Origin: Chloroflexota bacterium
GTDB lineage: Bacteria; Chloroflexota; Anaerolineae; Anaerolineales; Villigracilaceae
Length of the DNA: 64,000 nt
Assembly (NCBI GenBank): GCA_016223135.1
Contig: JACRPQ010000006.1
Location: forward strand, 248,001 to 312,000
Direction: 5' to 3'
The translations under genes were made by a program, and so were the position numbers. The notes below the pieces were generated by a model. It saw nothing but the letters and a program-made list of their open reading frames with translations, ran no database searches and was not told the origin of the DNA. The first letter of the stretch is position 1. Each line of letters opens with the position of its first letter. This document shows positions 19,377 through 33,027 of this stretch, piece by piece.

Positions 19377-20258
19377 ATGCCATTTCCTCTCTTTGAGACC
19401 AAATCCTTGAACGACGAAGCCCGCAAGTTTGCGGGCGGTTCGTTCGTTACCCTGACCGACGGCATCACCCATTACGAATTGTCAAACCCCGAAGAGGGGC
19501 AAACCGTCGTCCTCGTTCACGGCTTTTCCGTTCCGTATTTCATCTTCGACCCCACCTTTGACTTCCTCACCCAAAGCGGGTTTCGCACGCTGCGCTACGA
19601 TCTCTTCGGACGCGGATTTTCGGACCGCCCGCGCCTGCGCTACAACATGGACCTCTTCGTCCGCCAACTGCATGACCTGTTGGATGCGCTGCGCTTCAAC
19701 CTACCCGTAAACCTGGTCGGGCTTTCGATGGGCGGACCCATCACTGCGGCTTTTACCGCGCGCCATCCAGAGCGGGTCAAGTCGCTGACGTTGATTGACC
19801 CGGCGGGAGCAAGGGCAATATCCCTTTCGCCCATGCTCAAGGCGATGAAACTGCCCGGGTTGGCGGAGGCGGTTTTCGGTCTGGCAGGAAGCGAGAGTTT
19901 GCTCAAGAGCGCGGCGAAGGATTTTTTCGATCCCGAACTGGTCGGTCTTTTCATCGAAAGATACAAAGTCCAGATGCAATACAAGGGCTTCAAACGCGCC
20001 ATCCTTTCGACCATTCGCAGCAATATGCTGGGGTCGTTCATCGAGGTATATCAAGCGGTTGGAAAGATGGACAAGCCCGTGCTGCTGGTTTGGGGGCGGA
20101 ACGATACGACGGTTCCTTTCGTTCATAGTGACGACCTGCGCGCCGCCATCCCGCAGGCGGAATTTCACGTCATCGAAGATTGCGGGCATATTCCGCACTA
20201 CGAGAAGCCCGATGAGTTCAACCCCATTTTGCTGGAGTTTTTGAAACGCCATGAATAA
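19377..20258 (+). CDS. Alpha/beta hydrolase
   Basis: VVLVHGFSVPYF, NLVGLSMGGPIT nucleophile elbow, DCGHIPHYEKPDEF. Confidence 0.92.
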   Translation: MPFPLFETKSLNDEARKFAGGSFVTLTDGITHYELSNPEEGQTVVLVHGFSVPYFIFDPTFDFLTQSGFRTLRYDLFGRGFSDRPRLRYNMDLFVRQLHDLLDALRFNLPVNLVGLSMGGPITAAFTARHPERVKSLTLIDPAGARAISLSPMLKAMKLPGLAEAVFGLAGSESLLKSAAKDFFDPELVGLFIERYKVQMQYKGFKRAILSTIRSNMLGSFIEVYQAVGKMDKPVLLVWGRNDTTVPFVHSDDLRAAIPQAEFHVIEDCGHIPHYEKPDEFNPILLEFLKRHE

Positions 20259-20742
20259 ACAAGACATCACCCTGCTTTACAAGTACAATCAATGGGCAAA
20301 TGCGAAGATTTTGAACGCTGCCGCAAACGTAACGGACGAACAATTTCTTGCGCCCGCTTCCTTCCCGCACGGTGGCTTGCGCGGGACGCTCACGCATACG
20401 CTGTTTGCTGAATGGATTTGGCGTAAGCGCTGGGAGGGAAATTCCCCAGCGACAAGGCTCAAAGCCGCAGACTTCCCCACCTTCGACGCGCTGCGAACGC
20501 GCTGGGCGGAGGAGGAAAAGCAGCTCATGGCATTTGTGAATGGTCTGACAGACGAACGTCTGAACAGCCGCTTCTCCTATACTTCCACGCAGGGCGAGCC
20601 GTATGAAAGAATCCTGTGGCATACGATGGTACATCTCGTCAATCACGGAACACAGCACCGAGCCGAAGCCGCCGCACTGCTCACGGACTTTGGTCACTCG
20701 CCCGGCGATGTGGATTTCGTCTATTTTTTGAACGAGATGTGA
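20251..20742 (+). CDS. DinB-family protein
   Basis: 'YKYNQWANAKILNAA', 'HTLFAEWIWRKRW', 'HLVNHGTQHRAEAAALL'. Confidence 0.9.
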   Translation: MNKQDITLLYKYNQWANAKILNAAANVTDEQFLAPASFPHGGLRGTLTHTLFAEWIWRKRWEGNSPATRLKAADFPTFDALRTRWAEEEKQLMAFVNGLTDERLNSRFSYTSTQGEPYERILWHTMVHLVNHGTQHRAEAAALLTDFGHSPGDVDFVYFLNEM

Positions 20743-20814
20743 TCAATCATTTGAAAGAGACGTTCTCCGCCGACGTAAGAGAACGTCGGCTGCGCATTAC
20801 ATCTATGGAAAACC

Positions 20815-21564
20815 ATGTTCAACCGACTCCGTAACTTCTTCATTCGCAACCGCTACCACATCGCGGTCTTCAGCCTGCTCAACCTTGCCTGCGCGGTGTC
20901 CATCGCTCTGGTGGCAGCGCGTGTGGTGTACACCGAAACAGGCAGACACCTCGGCTTGATTTGGAATCTCTTCCTGGCGTGGATACCTTTCATCCTTGCC
21001 TACATCGCCCACGCTGTTTCGTGGCGGCGCGTCTGGCTGTATCTCGTCATTCCGTTCGTTGCCTTCCTGTGGCTGATCTTCTTCCCCAACGCGCCCTACA
21101 TGCTGACCGACCTGCAGGACCTCGCCCGCGCCTCCAGCGGCGCGCCGCTCTGGTACGATGTCATCATCGTCGTCTGGTGTTCGTGGACCGCCATGCTGCT
21201 CGGCGTGGTCTCCCTCTATCTCATGCAGGATATTGTCATGCGAACGTTTGGGCGTTTCCTCGGCTGGGCATTTGTCTTTGTCATTTCGGGGTTGAGCAGT
21301 TTTGGCATGTATATCGGTCGCTTTGTGCGCCTGAACTCGTGGGACATCCTGCAAAACCCCGCCGAGACCGCCATGAACATCCTCGGTCTGGTCATTGACC
21401 CCAGCCGCAGGCTTGCCGCGTTCACGTTTCTGTACGCGTTCTTCTTCCTGTTTGTTTATCTCCTGTTGTATTCGTTCGGTCACTTACTGCAGGAGCAAAC
21501 CAACCGGGCGAAGGCATTGCCTGAACAACTCGAACCTACGCAGAAGACCAATGTTCAAAGATAA
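20815..21564 (+). CDS. DUF1361-like membrane protein
   Basis: 'NLFLAWIPFILAYIAH', 'FFPNAPYMLTDLQDL', 'SSFGMYIGRFVRLNSWDIL'. Confidence 0.8.
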   Translation: MFNRLRNFFIRNRYHIAVFSLLNLACAVSIALVAARVVYTETGRHLGLIWNLFLAWIPFILAYIAHAVSWRRVWLYLVIPFVAFLWLIFFPNAPYMLTDLQDLARASSGAPLWYDVIIVVWCSWTAMLLGVVSLYLMQDIVMRTFGRFLGWAFVFVISGLSSFGMYIGRFVRLNSWDILQNPAETAMNILGLVIDPSRRLAAFTFLYAFFFLFVYLLLYSFGHLLQEQTNRAKALPEQLEPTQKTNVQR

Positions 21565-22372
21565 CCTCGTGCTGGTGCGCGGCGGCGGCGACCTGGCGAC
21601 GGGCGTTGCGCTTCGTCTGTATCGCGCGGGCATTGGCGTCGTCATCACCGAACTTCCTCAACCGCTGGCAGTACGGCGGACGGTCTCGTTTGCGGAGGCG
21701 GTGTACGAGGGGGTGTGGGAGGTCGAAGGGGTGAGGGCAAGGCGTGTTGAGGCAGAGCAGCTAGCGGCGGCGCTGGAAGCGGGAGAAATCCCCGTCCTGA
21801 TTGATCCGCAGGCAAGCATCCTGCTTTCTTCTTTTTTCCACTTTCCAGTTGTAATAGACGCCCGCCTTTTGAAGACCCCTCCCCCTCCCCTGCCTGTCCC
21901 CGTCCCGCTTCACATCGGACTGGGACCCGGTTTCACCGCAGGAAGCGACTGCCACGCTGTCATCGAAACCCGCCGCAGTCACACGCTGGGACGGGTGATT
22001 TGGCAGGGACCCACACAACCCGACAGCGGCGAACCCGAAGGCGACCCGCGCCGCGTGCTGCGCGCGCCCGTTGATGGCGTGCTTTGGGGTGTGAAAAAAA
22101 TTGGAGAACATGTGGAGGAGGGGGAAGTGGTGGCGGTGATCGGTAATCAGCATTCAGTGATCAGTCCATTTGCGGGAGTGCTGCGAGGAATTATTCACGA
22201 TGGCTTGATGGTGAAACGTGGAATGAAAATCGGCGACGTGGACCCGCGGAACGATCCGTCGTACTGCTATCTGGTGTCAGACAAGGCGCTTGCCATCGGC
22301 GGCGGGGCGCTGGAGGCAGTGCTGTCGAGGCGGGAGATTCGGGAGAAACTGCTTGGTGATGGACAGGCTTGA
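21551..22372 (+). CDS. yqeB: YqeB/EF2563-family (selenium-dependent molybdenum hydroxylase accessory) protein
   Basis: 'VLVRGGGDLATGVALRLYRAGI', 'TELPQPLAVRRTVSFAEAVYEG', 'IGLGPGFTAGSDCHAVIETRRSHTLGRVIWQG', 'ISPFAGVLRGIIHDGLMVKRGMKIGDVDPR'. Confidence 0.85.
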   Translation: MFKDNLVLVRGGGDLATGVALRLYRAGIGVVITELPQPLAVRRTVSFAEAVYEGVWEVEGVRARRVEAEQLAAALEAGEIPVLIDPQASILLSSFFHFPVVIDARLLKTPPPPLPVPVPLHIGLGPGFTAGSDCHAVIETRRSHTLGRVIWQGPTQPDSGEPEGDPRRVLRAPVDGVLWGVKKIGEHVEEGEVVAVIGNQHSVISPFAGVLRGIIHDGLMVKRGMKIGDVDPRNDPSYCYLVSDKALAIGGGALEAVLSRREIREKLLGDGQA

Positions 22373-22390
22373 ACAGAGCGGCTCGATACA

Positions 22391-22424
22391 AAAAGGGCAG
22401 GTGCAGTTGCGCACCTGCCCTTTT
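22391..22424. terminator. Bidirectional intrinsic terminator between convergent genes
   Basis: aaaagggcaggtgcagttgcgcacctgccctttt. Confidence 0.9.
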
Positions 22425-22439
22425 TATTGCATGAACTTG

Positions 22440-27236
<4,797 letters not shown>

Positions 27237-27558
27237 AGATATTCTCCTCGATATCCAACAAAATGGTCTGGTTGCGGTTGCCGCCTGCCAGAGCGGCTGT
27301 CTCGGAACAAATTTCCCTTCTACAATGTTCGAGCCAGCAACACAAGCGATAGAACGCAATTTCATTTTACCTGCGCGTGGGCGGATGTCAATATGCAAAA
27401 CATTTTGTGTAACTTTTTCTCACGGACAGGTATACAGCGAAGCGTCAATGGAGGCGGGAGGCGCATGAAAGAAACCACTTGCAAGAGAGGCGCTTTGGTT
27501 GTATGCTAAAGATGGTCGTTTCAGTGGATCTCGAAACAATTGCAGAAAGGAGAACCTT

Positions 27559-27693
27559 ATGAGTCACTCCGGCAAAAGAGACAAAGAGCAAAAGGAAAAG
27601 AAGAAGAAAGCCAAACACACCATCAAGGAGAAGAGGAAACTGAAACAGGAGAAACACCAGCAAAATTCAAAAACACATGTCACCATTCCGTGA
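27559..27693 (+). CDS. Small 44-aa Lys-rich basic protein
   Basis: ATG preceded by agaaaggag; MSHSGKRDKEQKEKKKKAKHTIKEKRKLKQEKHQQNSKTHVTIP; terminator just downstream. Confidence 0.55.
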   Translation: MSHSGKRDKEQKEKKKKAKHTIKEKRKLKQEKHQQNSKTHVTIP

Positions 27694-27710
27694 TAGGAAG
27701 TTGGCGCAAA

Positions 27711-27740
27711 AATCGAGCCGGGCGGTTCCCCGGCTCGATT
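27711..27740 (+). terminator. Intrinsic terminator-like hairpin
   Basis: aatcgagccgggcggttccccggctcgatt. Confidence 0.7.
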
Positions 27741-27863
27741 GCATTCATGGATATGCCCGTCGCCTCTCCGGGCTGTCTCCACAAACTCTCGCTCCTTCCT
27801 CCATAATTCATCCACAAAGGATTGATATAGTTTGGACATCAACAAACAACTGGAGGCTTTACC

Positions 27864-28673
27864 ATGAACCGCAGCGACATCTTGATCGAAGCAGACGAAC
27901 TGCTGACAAAATTGGGCAGTGAAAACATCCGCATCTTCGACGCATCTATTGTGGACGCTATGTACCAACAGGAACATATTCCCGGCGCAGCGTTTTTCGA
28001 CCATGAGGGGTTTTCAGACCCCCATAACGCCTACGAGTACATGCTGCTGCCTGACGACAAACTCGCCGCACACATTGGAGACATCGGCATCTCAAACGAA
28101 AATGAGGTGGTCGTGTATGCCTGCGGAATGCTTCCCTACGCCGCCCGCGCCTGGTGGGTGCTGCGCTACGCAGGTCACAACAACGTGCGCATCCTCAACG
28201 GAGGGCTGTCCGCGTGGAAGAATGCCGGGGGGAACATCGAGCAGGCTGCCCGTCGGTATGAAGCGGCGGTTTTTCATCCGCAGTTCAGAGCGGGTATGTT
28301 CGCCGATAAAGAGGAAGTCATGGAAGCGCTTAAGGACAGCGCGGTCTCTGTGGTGGATGTATTGCCTCCCGAAAGTTATGAAGGCGCGCACATCACAGGC
28401 TCCACCTGCCTCTCTTCCATGGACCTGATGCAGGGCTTGGATTACTTCCTGCCAGACGATAAGATTGCCTTGCGTTTGCAGGAAAAAGCCGCGTACAAAC
28501 GCATCATCACCTACTGCGGCGGCGGCATCGCAGCGACGGTCAATGCGATAGCACACCTCCTGATTGGGCAGGAAAATGTCGCTGTGTACGACGGCTCGCT
28601 GTTCGAATGGATGGGAGAGGGTCTGCCTGTCACAGGGAACGGCAAATGGGAAATCTGGAAGCAGCCCGCCTAA
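27864..28673 (+). CDS. Rhodanese-domain sulfurtransferase
   Basis: Two rhodanese-like domains; HIPGAAFFDHEGFSDP; ITYCGGGIAATVNA active-site loop. Confidence 0.92.
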   Translation: MNRSDILIEADELLTKLGSENIRIFDASIVDAMYQQEHIPGAAFFDHEGFSDPHNAYEYMLLPDDKLAAHIGDIGISNENEVVVYACGMLPYAARAWWVLRYAGHNNVRILNGGLSAWKNAGGNIEQAARRYEAAVFHPQFRAGMFADKEEVMEALKDSAVSVVDVLPPESYEGAHITGSTCLSSMDLMQGLDYFLPDDKIALRLQEKAAYKRIITYCGGGIAATVNAIAHLLIGQENVAVYDGSLFEWMGEGLPVTGNGKWEIWKQPA

Positions 28674-28715
28674 CAGGCACAACACGCGCGCCGCGTTCTA
28701 TTTTATACTCGCCTC

Positions 28716-29393
28716 ATGCCCCAACTCATCCTCGTCGTTGACGACGAACCCAAAGTTGCCCGCCTCGCACGCGACTATCTGGAGAAGAATGGCTTCCGTG
28801 TGTTGACGGCGGGCGACGGTCAATCTGCCCTGACGCTTGCCCGCCGCGACAAACCGGACCTCATCATCCTCGACCTGATGCTCCCCCACATTGACGGGCG
28901 CGAAGTCTGCCGCATTCTGCGCCGTGAAAGTGACGTGCCTATCATCATGTTGACCGCCCTCTCGGAAGAGATAGATCAAGTGACCGGTCTCGAGATTGGC
29001 GCGGACGATTACATCACCAAACCGTTCTCTGTCCGTGCGTTGGTGGCGCGTGTACGCGCTCTCCTGCGCCGCACGCGCGGAGAGGTCAAAGCGCCGAGCG
29101 TCATCCGTCTAGGCGGGCTGGAAATCAATGCCGAAAAACACACAGTGACGTATAACGGCGCTCCGCTCAAACTCACCCCGAACGAATTCAAACTCTTGCA
29201 TCTGCTCGCCAGCCGTGCAGGTCAAATCTTCACCCGCGAGCAACTGCTCGAAGACCTGCACGGCACGGCATCCAGCCTCGACCGCAGCGTGGATTCGCAC
29301 ATCAAGAACTTGAGAAAGAAACTCGAAGCCGCATCGGGAGAGTCCTTGATCGAGACCGTCTATGGTGTCGGCTATCGTTTTAGAGAAAGGTAA
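28716..29393 (+). CDS. OmpR/PhoB-family response regulator
   Basis: Receiver domain (VVDDEPKVARLARDYL, LILDLMLPHIDG) plus winged helix C-terminus. Confidence 0.95.
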   Translation: MPQLILVVDDEPKVARLARDYLEKNGFRVLTAGDGQSALTLARRDKPDLIILDLMLPHIDGREVCRILRRESDVPIIMLTALSEEIDQVTGLEIGADDYITKPFSVRALVARVRALLRRTRGEVKAPSVIRLGGLEINAEKHTVTYNGAPLKLTPNEFKLLHLLASRAGQIFTREQLLEDLHGTASSLDRSVDSHIKNLRKKLEAASGESLIETVYGVGYRFRER

Positions 29394-29435
29394 GTGGTAA
29401 ATGGCAATTACCAATTACCACCTACCAACCACCAC
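29387..29435. repeat. Heptad repeat filling the RR-HK intergenic spacer
   Basis: aaggtaa gtggtaa atggcaa ttaccaa ttaccac ctaccaa ccaccac. Confidence 0.8.
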
Positions 29436-29437
29436 CC

Positions 29438-30493
29438 ATGTCCACCTCCCCTCCCTCAAAAACACGCCGTGTCAGCCGCGCGCTGGCGTTCACCATCTTC
29501 TTTGTTATCTCCGCTGTCATTTTTGTTGGAGGCGTTGCGGCAATCCTTTATCTCCTCTTTTCAAAATACTCCGGCATTCAGAACATCTGGATTCTCATCT
29601 GTGGTGCGCCCATTGTCCTAATTGCAATTGTCCTTGTCACCATCTTCAACCTGTACACCCGCTTTGGTCGTCCGCTCGAACAGCTTTTTAACACAATCAA
29701 CAAAGTGGAGGAAGGCGACCTCTCCGCCCGCGTGCCGGAGAACAAATCCGACATGTTCAGCGACCTCATCAAACGCTTCAACAAAATGGTGGGCGAACTT
29801 GAACGCGCCGAACAACAGCGCCGCAACCTCACCGCCGACATCGCCCACGAACTGCGCACGCCGCTGCACATCATTCAAGGCAATCTCGAAGGCGTTCTGG
29901 ATGGCGTCTATCAACCGACGCCCGAACACATCAACGCCACATTGGATGAAACGCGACTGCTCACGCGCCTCGTCAACGACTTGCAGACCCTCTCCCTCGC
30001 TGAAACCGGACAACTGCCGCTTCACCCCACCCGTTTCCTGCTCGCCGATCTGGCAGCGGATCTTACTTCAAGTTTTGCCTCTCAAGCCGCCTCCCTCGGC
30101 ATTGACCTGCAAACCCGTCTCGCCGACCCGAACCTCGAACTCACCGCCGACTACGACCGGCTGAACCAGGTCCTCTCCAACCTGATTTCAAACGCCCTTC
30201 GCCATACTCCAGCCGGCGGGACCATCTCCATCCACAGCGAACCAATCGAGGGCAATGCCAATTACCATTTACGAATTACCATCCGCGACACCGGCAACGG
30301 CATCCCTCCCGCCGACCTTCCTTTCATCTTCGACCGTTTCTGGCGCGGCGACAAATCGCGCACGGAACGAACCCATAGCGGGCTGGGGCTGGCGATTACC
30401 AAACAACTCGTCCACGCTCACGGCGGGACCATCGAAGCCCAAAGCGAAGTAGGCAAAGGCACAACGTTCATCATCCAGTTGCCGAACAAATAA
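29438..30493 (+). CDS. HAMP-domain sensor histidine kinase
   Basis: TM region, HAMP, H-box NLTADIAHELRTPLHIIQGNLEG, DTGNGIPPADLPFIFDRFWRGD. Confidence 0.95.
   Translation: MSTSPPSKTRRVSRALAFTIFFVISAVIFVGGVAAILYLLFSKYSGIQNIWILICGAPIVLIAIVLVTIFNLYTRFGRPLEQLFNTINKVEEGDLSARVPENKSDMFSDLIKRFNKMVGELERAEQQRRNLTADIAHELRTPLHIIQGNLEGVLDGVYQPTPEHINATLDETRLLTRLVNDLQTLSLAETGQLPLHPTRFLLADLAADLTSSFASQAASLGIDLQTRLADPNLELTADYDRLNQVLSNLISNALRHTPAGGTISIHSEPIEGNANYHLRITIRDTGNGIPPADLPFIFDRFWRGDKSRTERTHSGLGLAITKQLVHAHGGTIEAQSEVGKGTTFIIQLPNK
30252..30286. repeat. In-frame heptad repeat inside the HK ATPase domain
   Basis: gcaatgc caattac catttac gaattac catccgc. Confidence 0.75.
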
Positions 30494-30528
30494 AAACCTC
30501 CCGAAGCCTTATCAGCCTCGGGAGGTTT
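30494..30528. terminator. Bidirectional terminator between convergent genes
   Basis: aaacctcccgaagccttatcagcctcgggaggttt. Confidence 0.88.
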
Positions 30529-30531
30529 GAG

Positions 30532-31431
30532 TTAATTTGTGAACTGAGAAAGTTTCGGGAGGGATTGCAAATACAGCCAGATGGCTCTCAGCTCCTCGTC
30601 GTAGAAATTGCGATAATCCTTCCACGGCATTTCATCTGTCAGTTGGCGGCCGCTCGGCGTGATGCCGGTTCGAAGGGTCTGAATAAACTGCTCTTCCGTC
30701 CAAAAGCCAAGTTCACCGCCGGGCGTCAGGTTGGGGGAAATCCAAGTCTTGGTTGGGTCGGGAGATTTCGCGCCGTTGAGTTCCTGCCCGTGGCAGATGC
30801 GGCAATCATTCGTATTGATGAGATACTCGCCATATGCCGCGCTTGCGCCGCGCTCCGGCGCGGTCACGTGGACATCGTGGCTGACATATTCCACAGGGAG
30901 CGCTGGCAATACACCGGCAGCATACAGAATCTTTGCCAATGGCGTGAAGTTCTTGCCATGCGTCACACGATCCACCGGCGGGACGGTCTTCACATAGGCG
31001 ATGATTGCCGCCAGATCCTCGTCGCTGAGGTAGGCTGTGGAAGCGACAGCAGGCATGAAGAGCGGCTCACCGTTTTGCCGGACGCCATGGCGAATCGCGC
31101 GGACAAAGTCCTCTGTTGTAAAGTCGTCGCCGATCCCACCCTCGCCCGATGTCAGATTGGCGGAGTCAATCGAGCCGAGCGCCGGGTCGCTGAACCAGCC
31201 GACGATTCCCCCGAGGTCCGGGCCGTGGCAGCCTTGGCAGAGAGTCTCCACGCGATGCTTTCCAAATTCAATACTGGCGGCATCGGTGGGCAAAGTGAGA
31301 TTCGAAGGTGCAAAGTCATAATTTTTCGTAAGGCGGGCATTCCCAACCAGAAACAGCACAATCGCAGCAAGCAAAATGACCCCGACAAGTGAACCAAGTA
31401 CAATCCCAAGCCATTTGAACACCTTTTTCAT
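30532..31431 (-). CDS. Membrane-anchored di-heme c-type cytochrome
   Basis: N-terminal TM (MKKVFKWLGIVLGSLVGVILL); CQGCH and CRICH heme motifs. Confidence 0.88.
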   Translation of the reverse strand: MKKVFKWLGIVLGSLVGVILLAAIVLFLVGNARLTKNYDFAPSNLTLPTDAASIEFGKHRVETLCQGCHGPDLGGIVGWFSDPALGSIDSANLTSGEGGIGDDFTTEDFVRAIRHGVRQNGEPLFMPAVASTAYLSDEDLAAIIAYVKTVPPVDRVTHGKNFTPLAKILYAAGVLPALPVEYVSHDVHVTAPERGASAAYGEYLINTNDCRICHGQELNGAKSPDPTKTWISPNLTPGGELGFWTEEQFIQTLRTGITPSGRQLTDEMPWKDYRNFYDEELRAIWLYLQSLPKLSQFTN

Positions 31432-31546
31432 ACTGCAATCTCCTTTATCCAACCAATAAGATGAGTGGTGACGCTCCACTGCCGCAAAGTTTACCATTCT
31501 TATCCGAATTTAAGCAAAGCGGCTGCACCTCTTTTTTGCAGGAATG

Positions 31547-31580
31547 AAAAACTCCCAAAATCTTTCGATTTCGGGAGTTT
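31547..31580. terminator. Terminator downstream of citrate synthase
   Basis: aaaactcccaaaatctttcgatttcgggagttt. Confidence 0.8.
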
Positions 31581-31607
31581 CCGCGTTTGGAATTAATCCA
31601 GCGGGTG

Positions 31608-32927
31608 TTAATTCACTGCTTGCTTCGCCTTCGCCACGATGTCTTCGAGCATCTTCGTGGTCAGTGACTTGGGACGCTCGATGGGCCAGCCGAGGGCGCG
31701 AGCCCAAACGTAGTTGGCGGTGACGCCGAGGGCGCGACCGACGCCAAACAGCACGGTGTAGAAGTCGAACTCGCGCACGCCGTAGTAGTATTGCAGTGTG
31801 CCGCTGATGGCGTCCACATTCGGAGCGGGGTTCTTTGCCTTGCCCTGTTCGCGCAATACCTGCGGGACCACTTCAAAGACCAGGTCAGCCAGGCGGACGA
31901 GGTCGTCTTGCGGGAAGTTCTTCTTTGCGAATTCCATCTGCGCGGTGAAGCGCGGATCCGGCACACGCAGAACAGCATGACCGTAACCGGGGATGACATG
32001 TCCGCTGTTGAGGGTATCCCAGGCATACTTGTAAAGGTCATCGCGCGAGGGGACGCCGCCGAACTTCTTATATACATCCAACAACCAGGCAAGACACTCT
32101 TGGTTTGCCAACCCGTGCAGCGGACCGGCAAGGGCGTTCAGCGCAGCGGAAAAGGCGTAGTAAGCGTCCGAAAGCGTGGAACCAGTCAAATGCATGGCGT
32201 GAGCCGAGGCGTTGCCGGATTCGTGATCGGAGTGCAGGATGAAGTACAGGCGGGCAAGGTCGGCATAGCCTTTTTTGTCCTCCACTTTCATCATGCGGGC
32301 AAAGTTCATGCCGTAATCCTGCCGCGGGTTGTATTTCATCTTCTTGGTCTCGCCAAAGTATTTCATGCGGTAGATGAAGGCGGCGAGGAGCGGCAGTTTG
32401 GCGGTCAGGTTCAGGCTGTCCTCCAGCGCGGCTTCCCAATAGACGTCCTTTTTCATCTCATGATACTTTGCCGCAAACACCGAGCTGTTCTGCAAGGCAA
32501 GGACCGCCTGCGAGAAAAGCGTCATCGGATGCGTTTCCTTCGGCATGGACTTGAGCATCTTATAGACGTAGTCGGGAATCTCGGCGCGGCGCGCCCACTC
32601 GGCTTCCACTTCCAGCGCCTGTTCCCTGGTTGGCACTTCACCCACCATCAACAGGTAATACAGACCGCCAACCAACGGCATTTTGCCGCCGCGCGCCTTG
32701 GGCAGCGCTTTCAGCACTTCAGGGATGGACATGCCGCGAAAGCGAATGCCCTCGGCAGGGTCCACATACGAAATATCGGTCACCAGCGCTTTGACATCGC
32801 GCATGCCGCCGACCACCTGTCCCACCGTCACATGGTCCACAACAACATCGGCATGTTCTTTGGCAAGGGCTTTCATCCGTTCGCGCCAGGCGGGTAATTG
32901 TTCGGCAATCTTTTCGTGCAGAATCAT
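31608..32927 (-). CDS. gltA: Citrate synthase, mitochondrial/eukaryotic type
   Basis: 'VIPGYGHAVLRVPDPRFTAQMEFAKKNFP', 'EQGKAKNPAPNVDAISGTLQYYYGVREFDFYTVLFGVGRALGV..RALGWPIERPKS'. Confidence 0.93.
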   Translation of the reverse strand: MILHEKIAEQLPAWRERMKALAKEHADVVVDHVTVGQVVGGMRDVKALVTDISYVDPAEGIRFRGMSIPEVLKALPKARGGKMPLVGGLYYLLMVGEVPTREQALEVEAEWARRAEIPDYVYKMLKSMPKETHPMTLFSQAVLALQNSSVFAAKYHEMKKDVYWEAALEDSLNLTAKLPLLAAFIYRMKYFGETKKMKYNPRQDYGMNFARMMKVEDKKGYADLARLYFILHSDHESGNASAHAMHLTGSTLSDAYYAFSAALNALAGPLHGLANQECLAWLLDVYKKFGGVPSRDDLYKYAWDTLNSGHVIPGYGHAVLRVPDPRFTAQMEFAKKNFPQDDLVRLADLVFEVVPQVLREQGKAKNPAPNVDAISGTLQYYYGVREFDFYTVLFGVGRALGVTANYVWARALGWPIERPKSLTTKMLEDIVAKAKQAVN

Positions 32928-32963
32928 GGGAGGTTCTCCTTTGAGATAAATGCAGAGATGTGG

Positions 32964-33019
32964 TCAAAAGTTGAAAGTCAAAAGTCGTTTTTTGACCTTT
33001 GACTTTCAACTTTCAAACC
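32964..33019. repeat. Palindromic heptad repeat between mdh and gltA
   Basis: gtcaaaa gttgaaa gtcaaaa gtcgttt tttgacc tttgact ttcaact ttcaaac. Confidence 0.85.
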
Positions 33020-33027
33020 TGGGGTTT

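Noticed and set aside
21826-21855. tcttcttttttccactttccagttg inside yqeB as an in-frame heptad tract
   Set aside because: Only about two matching units (ttttcca ctttcca); could be chance.
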